This document shows positions 60,872-64,000 of a stretch of DNA of 64,000 bases, piece after piece. The notes below the pieces were generated by a model that was given only the letters and a program-made list of their open reading frames with translations, was not told the DNA's origin and did no database searches. The translations under genes were made by a program, and so were the position numbers. The stretch covers positions 434,001 through 498,000 of the forward strand of contig NC_000914.2 in assembly GCF_000018545.1 (NCBI RefSeq), in the 5' to 3' direction. Source of the stretch: Sinorhizobium fredii NGR234 (GTDB lineage Bacteria > Pseudomonadota > Alphaproteobacteria > Rhizobiales > Rhizobiaceae). How positions within the stretch are numbered: the stretch's first letter is position 1; each line of letters begins with the position of its first letter.

Positions 60872-61460
60872 ATGGCGGCCGCCGCGATGCCGCTTGAGGA
60901 ACTCGAGCGATGGCTGCAGGCTCGCGTTGATCGGCAGCCTATCGCCACCAGTCTCGCCATGCTCGACGGCTACGTTGCCGCGATCGTGGCCGGACCGGTG
61001 TCGATGAGTCCGCTCGACTGGATCTGCCCGCTGCTCGCCATCGATGCCGATGCTTTCAACCACGGCGATACCCCGGAGTTCGCAGCGATCTTCGCCGTCG
61101 CGCTGCGCCATAACGACATCAGCAACGTCTTACGACCGCGCCCGACCAGTTCGAGCCGATGCACCGGCGCAAACCCATGGTGATGTTGATCCGTGCCCCT
61201 GGTGTCAGGGATTCTACGCCGCGACGCGGCTCAGGTTGCCGGCGTGGGCGCCGTTGCTGGACGCTGGTAACGTCAATCACAGCCTGCTTCTGCCCATCCT
61301 GCTGCACTGTCGCGACGATCGGGGCCGTCCGCTGCCCGAACCGCCACGAAGGGGCTCCGAGACCGGGGACTTTCTCCGTAACGCCTACGCCTTTATTCCA
61401 GCGGCCGTCGACGCCATGCGCCAATACTGGATGCCGATCCGCTACGCACGCGCCCGCTGA
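60872..61460 (+). pseudogene. UPF0149 (YecA-like) protein, frameshifted
   Basis: One frame reads MPLEELERWLQARVDRQPIA, DGYVAAIVAGPVSMSPLDWI and CPLLAIDADAFNHGD. A shift near 61130 leads to GDVDPCPWCQGFYAATRLRL, NVNHSLLLPILLHC and NAYAFIPAAVDAMRQYWMPI, ending with RYARAR. Together this is a UPF0149/YecA family protein of about 195 residues, of the type often found next to IS66 elements. Function unknown; it is broken here. Confidence 0.65.
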
Positions 61461-61579
61461 TCACCGGAGACGTGGGAGCTCATACCGGGTTACATTTTGA
61501 ACGATCTTTTGTGCCGGAACAGTTGCGGCCAAGCGCGTCTTCACGGCGGACTCGTTGGCGGTTAGAAAGTCCGATATCA
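61461..61579. other. Intergenic upstream of nod box
   Basis: Nothing recognisable. The boundary between IS66-associated DNA and the nolL locus lies here. Confidence 0.35.
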
Positions 61580-61626
61580 ATCCATCATGTAAATGCGGTT
61601 CATCCAAACAATTGATTGCACCAATT
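61580..61626 (+). promoter_or_regulatory. nod box upstream of nolL
   Basis: A 47-base nod box: ATCCAT, interior ATG, then ATCCAAACAATTGATTGCACC-like core with CCAATTT. It carries ATTGCACC instead of ATTTTACC, a minor deviation. It lies 278 bases upstream of the nolL ATG and points to it, so NodD and flavonoids should switch on nolL. Confidence 0.9.
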
Positions 61627-61724
61627 TTGAAAGAGCGGATAAGAAAGCGGATTGGAAGAGCCGGCCTGTAAGGTCACTTCATTGAGGGCAGTTAGTAGAC
61701 CATCCAAGAAGCAATCTAAGTTGA

Positions 61725-61825
61725 GCCGAAGGCCTAATCTAAACAAGATTGATTATCTGGTGGATCTGCAGGGAGCCAAGTCAGATGTCATCGCCGGTGG
61801 CAGACGGACGTTGAGCAGCAACTGA
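61725..61825 (+). pseudogene. noeI-like fragment
   Basis: The frame reads LNKIDYLVDLQGAKSDVIAG GRRTLSS, and the DNA is clearly related to noeI (its DVQGAESDVIAGG block at ~7835-7885). It ends in a stop soon after. It is only about 30 codons, so it is a scar of a second noeI-type methyltransferase between the nod box and nolL. Confidence 0.6.
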
Positions 61826-61903
61826 TTTTCTCCTGTCCCAAGTCTCCCGATCGTCTATTCGAGAATGCATAACCGTCGCTGGATGAAAATTTAGGAGCTG
61901 GTC

Positions 61904-63004
61904 ATGGGGTACGCCGCAGTCCCCCCTGTGGAGCGCGGTTCGTGCTCCGCAGGGGCGAACAATCGCGATATAACCTTTGATTTTGTCAAAGGCATTCTCA
62001 TAATTTTGGTAGTATTGGGTCATCTATTACAATTGGTGATCTATCGAAACACAGATAACTTTTGGTTGTCGCCGTATTTTAAGGCGATCTATATGTTTCA
62101 CATGCCCCTCTTTATGGCCATAAGTGGATATCTTGCTTCTGGAACAATTCTGCGAACATCGTTTTGTCGCGCCGTCGGTGATCGTGCGGTTCAATTACTG
62201 ATTCCAATGCTGTTTTGGTGCGCACTTATTGAAACAGCCAAGCTAGCCGCGTTTTTTCACTTCAGCGGCGTGACTGCCGGACTTCTGGACTTTTCACGTG
62301 AATTGGTTGGCACATATTGGTTCTTGTGGGCAGTACTTGCTTCTTTCCTTCTCACAAAGCTCTTTGCGGCTTTCAACCTTTTATCGAAATGGATCCTGTG
62401 CGCGTCTGCAATTGTGATCGCACTTATGCCTATCACATTATCGATAGTACCATTGCTGAGATATACCTATCCGTTCTTCTGTTTGGGGTTCTTGTTTGCC
62501 CAGACGATCGAGGAGCAGGCGAACACCATGCTACGTCACAAATCTCTTTTGATGTTCTCATGCTGGGCAGTGGCTTGCCTGTGCTTTCTTGATTGGGGGA
62601 GGGACACTTACGCTTACAACAATCTTGTTTTAGTTCATGATGCACAATCGGCTAAACAGGTCTTGCTGATGTTCACCGGGTCTGCAGCCGCTGCAGCAGT
62701 GGCGGCGCAATCTTTGTTTCACTGTTGGAGGGTTCTATGCTCGACTCGATTAGCTCGCCTTGTTGCGGTGGAGCTTGGTCAAAGTACTTTGCTGCTTTAC
62801 TTAGTTCAGGGCGCCGTCTTTCGCTTAACGGACTTGATACAATTCGGAGAACTTTGGGACGGCAAGACCAGAATTGTCGTTGCAAGTGCGATTGGAGCGG
62901 CGATTTTTGGCGCCGCGACGGCAGTTCTCTGGATTGTGAACGACCTTGGATACGTGTCACGGATAATCGTCGGAGCGCCGCGACGTCTCAAGAGATCATC
63001 ATGA
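61904..63004 (+). CDS. nolL: NolL, Nod-factor fucose O-acetyltransferase
   Basis: NolL acetylates the fucose residue of the Nod factor. The 366-residue protein is a membrane acyltransferase of the acyltransferase_3 family: FDFVKGILIILVVLGHLLQL with the catalytic-type His, KAIYMFHMPLFMAISGYLAS, and about ten hydrophobic helices. GGAGCT precedes the ATG at 61904. NodX, a related family member, is longer than this and acts on a different sugar, so NolL is preferred from length and the fucose genes in the window. Its last codons run into a recombinase fragment, but the gene appears complete. It is AT-richer than its neighbours. Confidence 0.82.
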   Translation: MGYAAVPPVERGSCSAGANNRDITFDFVKGILIILVVLGHLLQLVIYRNTDNFWLSPYFKAIYMFHMPLFMAISGYLASGTILRTSFCRAVGDRAVQLLIPMLFWCALIETAKLAAFFHFSGVTAGLLDFSRELVGTYWFLWAVLASFLLTKLFAAFNLLSKWILCASAIVIALMPITLSIVPLLRYTYPFFCLGFLFAQTIEEQANTMLRHKSLLMFSCWAVACLCFLDWGRDTYAYNNLVLVHDAQSAKQVLLMFTGSAAAAAVAAQSLFHCWRVLCSTRLARLVAVELGQSTLLLYLVQGAVFRLTDLIQFGELWDGKTRIVVASAIGAAIFGAATAVLWIVNDLGYVSRIIVGAPRRLKRSS

Positions 63005-63398
63005 TGCAGGCGATCTTTGACGCGCCGTATGCGCGGACCTGGGCGGGTGAGCGGGACGCGCGCTGTTCAGCATGATGTATAACACCGGCGCCCGCGTGTC
63101 TGAAGCCATCGGTCTGCGCGTCGGCGAGGTCGTCGTCGATGGCTCGGCGGTCGCGCACCTGCATGGCAAGGGGCGCAAAGACCGCAGCGTGCCGCTCTGG
63201 CGTACGACCGCCAACCTGATCCGGAACTGGAAACGCCGGTTGGACTGCGCGGGCGAGGAGAACTTCCTGTTTCCGAACCGGGGCGGAGGGCGCATGGCAC
63301 GTTCGGACGTCACCCAGCGCCTTGAACTTGCGGTCTCGGCCGCTGCGGAACGTTACCCGCAACTCGCGCGTCGCTCGATTTCGCCTCACACCAACCGC
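62995..63398 (+). pseudogene. Tyrosine recombinase, N-terminal/middle fragment
   Basis: Begins at the end of nolL in one frame (AIFDAPYARTWAGERDA) and shifts near 63060 to MMYNTGARVSEAIGLRVGEV (catalytic Arg), LHGKGRKDRSVPLW and RSISPHT. The domain then breaks into a segment from a different recombinase. The 5' part of the gene is missing, so it is a remnant inserted next to nolL. Confidence 0.75.
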
Positions 63399-63754
63399 CT
63401 GTTCTTCGGCACGGGGGCCCACCTGCGCGGGGAACGCTGCACTCCGTTCGCCAAGTCTACAATCGCAGTGTTGAGAAACTCGCTGAACGAGCCGCAGCGC
63501 GGAGACCAGAGTATCCTGTTTCCCAGTGCCAGAGGCCGAGGCACACAATGGCCATGGACCTCCTGCAGGCGGGCGTAGACCGGGCCGTAATCGCCTTGTG
63601 CCTCGGCCATGAATCCGTCGAGACCACACAGATTTATCTCGAGGCGACATTGGCGATGAAGGAGGCAGCCTTGGCAAAGACCTCCCCATATTCCGGCAAG
63701 TCATCCCGCTTTCGACCCGATGACAATTTGTTGGGGTTCTTGAACAGCCTGTGA
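63399..63754 (+). pseudogene. Second tyrosine recombinase fragment joined to the first
   Basis: The frame reads LRGERCTPFAKSTIAVLRNS and GDQSILFPSARGRG (a mid-domain). It then continues without the expected intervening residues into HTMAMDLLQAGVDRAVIALC, LGHESVETTQIYLEATLAMK and FLNSL-stop (catalytic C-terminus with His and Tyr). It is a fusion of two related recombinases with an internal deletion, not a working gene. Confidence 0.65.
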
Positions 63755-63762
63755 ACCGGGTT

Positions 63763-63851
63763 GACTATGTCGGGTGCCCTGAGCGGCTCTGTAGGAAATA
63801 TCCTTATCCCTCAGAGATTTACCGTTGCGAACAAAGCTACCCGACATAGTC
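63763..63851. repeat. Perfect 13-base inverted repeat with 63-base spacer
   Basis: GACTATGTCGGGT at 63763-63775 and its exact reverse complement ACCCGACATAGTC at 63839-63851. It starts 8 bases after the recombinase stop. Such a pair beside tyrosine recombinases may be a recombination site or the end of a mobile cassette. Confidence 0.6.
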
Positions 63852-63869
63852 CGGCAGGGTAGATAGTGG

Positions 63870-63895
63870 CGCCTATGTCGACAGAAACATAGGCG
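63870..63895. repeat. Short inverted repeat (9-base arms)
   Basis: CGCCTATGT (63870-63878) and ACATAGGCG (63887-63895) with an 8-base loop. It immediately precedes the third recombinase fragment, whose first recognisable codon (CGT of Arg-His) is at 63894, so it may be a junction feature. Confidence 0.5.
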
Positions 63896-64000
63896 TCACA
63901 CGCTGGCCATGACGCTTCTGCAATCCGGTGTGGACCTGCTGACCATCCAGGCCTGGCTAGGCCACGCGCAGGTGGCCACGACGCATCGCTACGCGGCAGC
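63894..64000 (+). pseudogene. Third tyrosine recombinase fragment, cut by window end
   Basis: Reads RHTLAMTLLQSGVDLLTIQA, WLGHAQVATTHRYAAA: the catalytic RH...GH...Y region of a tyrosine recombinase. It has no 5' part in the window and continues past the right edge. Similar in sequence to the fragments just before it, but not identical. Confidence 0.6.

Noticed and set aside
1..64000. CRISPR array, tRNA, rRNA or plasmid origin (repABC)
   Set aside because: Looked for regular spaced repeats, tRNA-like clover sequences and repABC-like genes; none seen.

Overview
The window looks like part of the symbiotic plasmid of a fast-growing, broad-host-range rhizobium of the Sinorhizobium (Ensifer) fredii / NGR234 type. 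The left end carries an intact nod box and the operon nodA-nodB-nodC-nodI-nodJ-nolO-noeI, followed by a fucose sulfotransferase (noeE) and a y4hA-type cation antiporter. From memory, this gene order and these protein lengths match pNGR234a closely. No database search was possible.

Layout. 0.2-11.6 kb: Nod-factor backbone synthesis (nodABC), export (nodIJ) and decoration (nolO carbamoylation, noeI methylation, noeE sulfation), with a decayed nodPQ scar between noeI and noeE. 11.9-26.8 kb: a surface rhamnan / O-antigen region: RgpF-like protein, MsbA-like exporter, rmlC, fixF (KpsS-like), a three-domain glycosyltransferase, and rmlA, rmlD, rmlB behind a tts box. A second tts box (18.76 kb) sits in front of a frameshifted type III effector gene. 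27-34.5 kb: insertion-sequence debris (ISL3, IS110, tandem tyrosine recombinases), one small secreted Cys-motif protein, and nopM, an intact E3 ubiquitin ligase effector with its own tts box.

34.6-43 kb: an intact metabolic island with a ROK repressor, an Fe3+/hexose-phosphate-type ABC importer, a TIM-barrel isomerase, an inositol-monophosphatase-family enzyme and an AraC regulator, bounded by rhizobial palindromic repeats. 43.7-56.6 kb: an outer-membrane porin, several broken genes, a two-gene envelope pair, an unusual trypsin-nuclease fusion, a large chemotaxis receptor and a DUF433/PIN-like toxin-antitoxin pair. 56.8-61.5 kb: IS256 and IS66 debris and a partly decayed catabolic cluster (TPP enzyme, two SDRs, aminotransferase fragment). 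61.6-64 kb: a second good nod box, a noeI scar, nolL (fucose O-acetyltransferase) and a scrambled set of tyrosine recombinase fragments.

How it works together: flavonoid-activated NodD acts through nod boxes at 230 and 61580 to make a carbamoylated, methylfucosylated, sulfated or acetylated Nod factor. TtsI then acts through tts boxes at 18758, 26766 (-) and 34432 (-) to switch on rhamnan synthesis and type III effectors. Many accessory genes carry frameshifts or deletions, as is usual for mosaic symbiotic plasmids. The most unusual items are the trypsin-nuclease fusion, the small CX3C...CX3C secreted protein, the nodPQ and noeI scars, and the chimeric recombinase at the right end. No tRNA, rRNA, CRISPR array or replication origin was seen.
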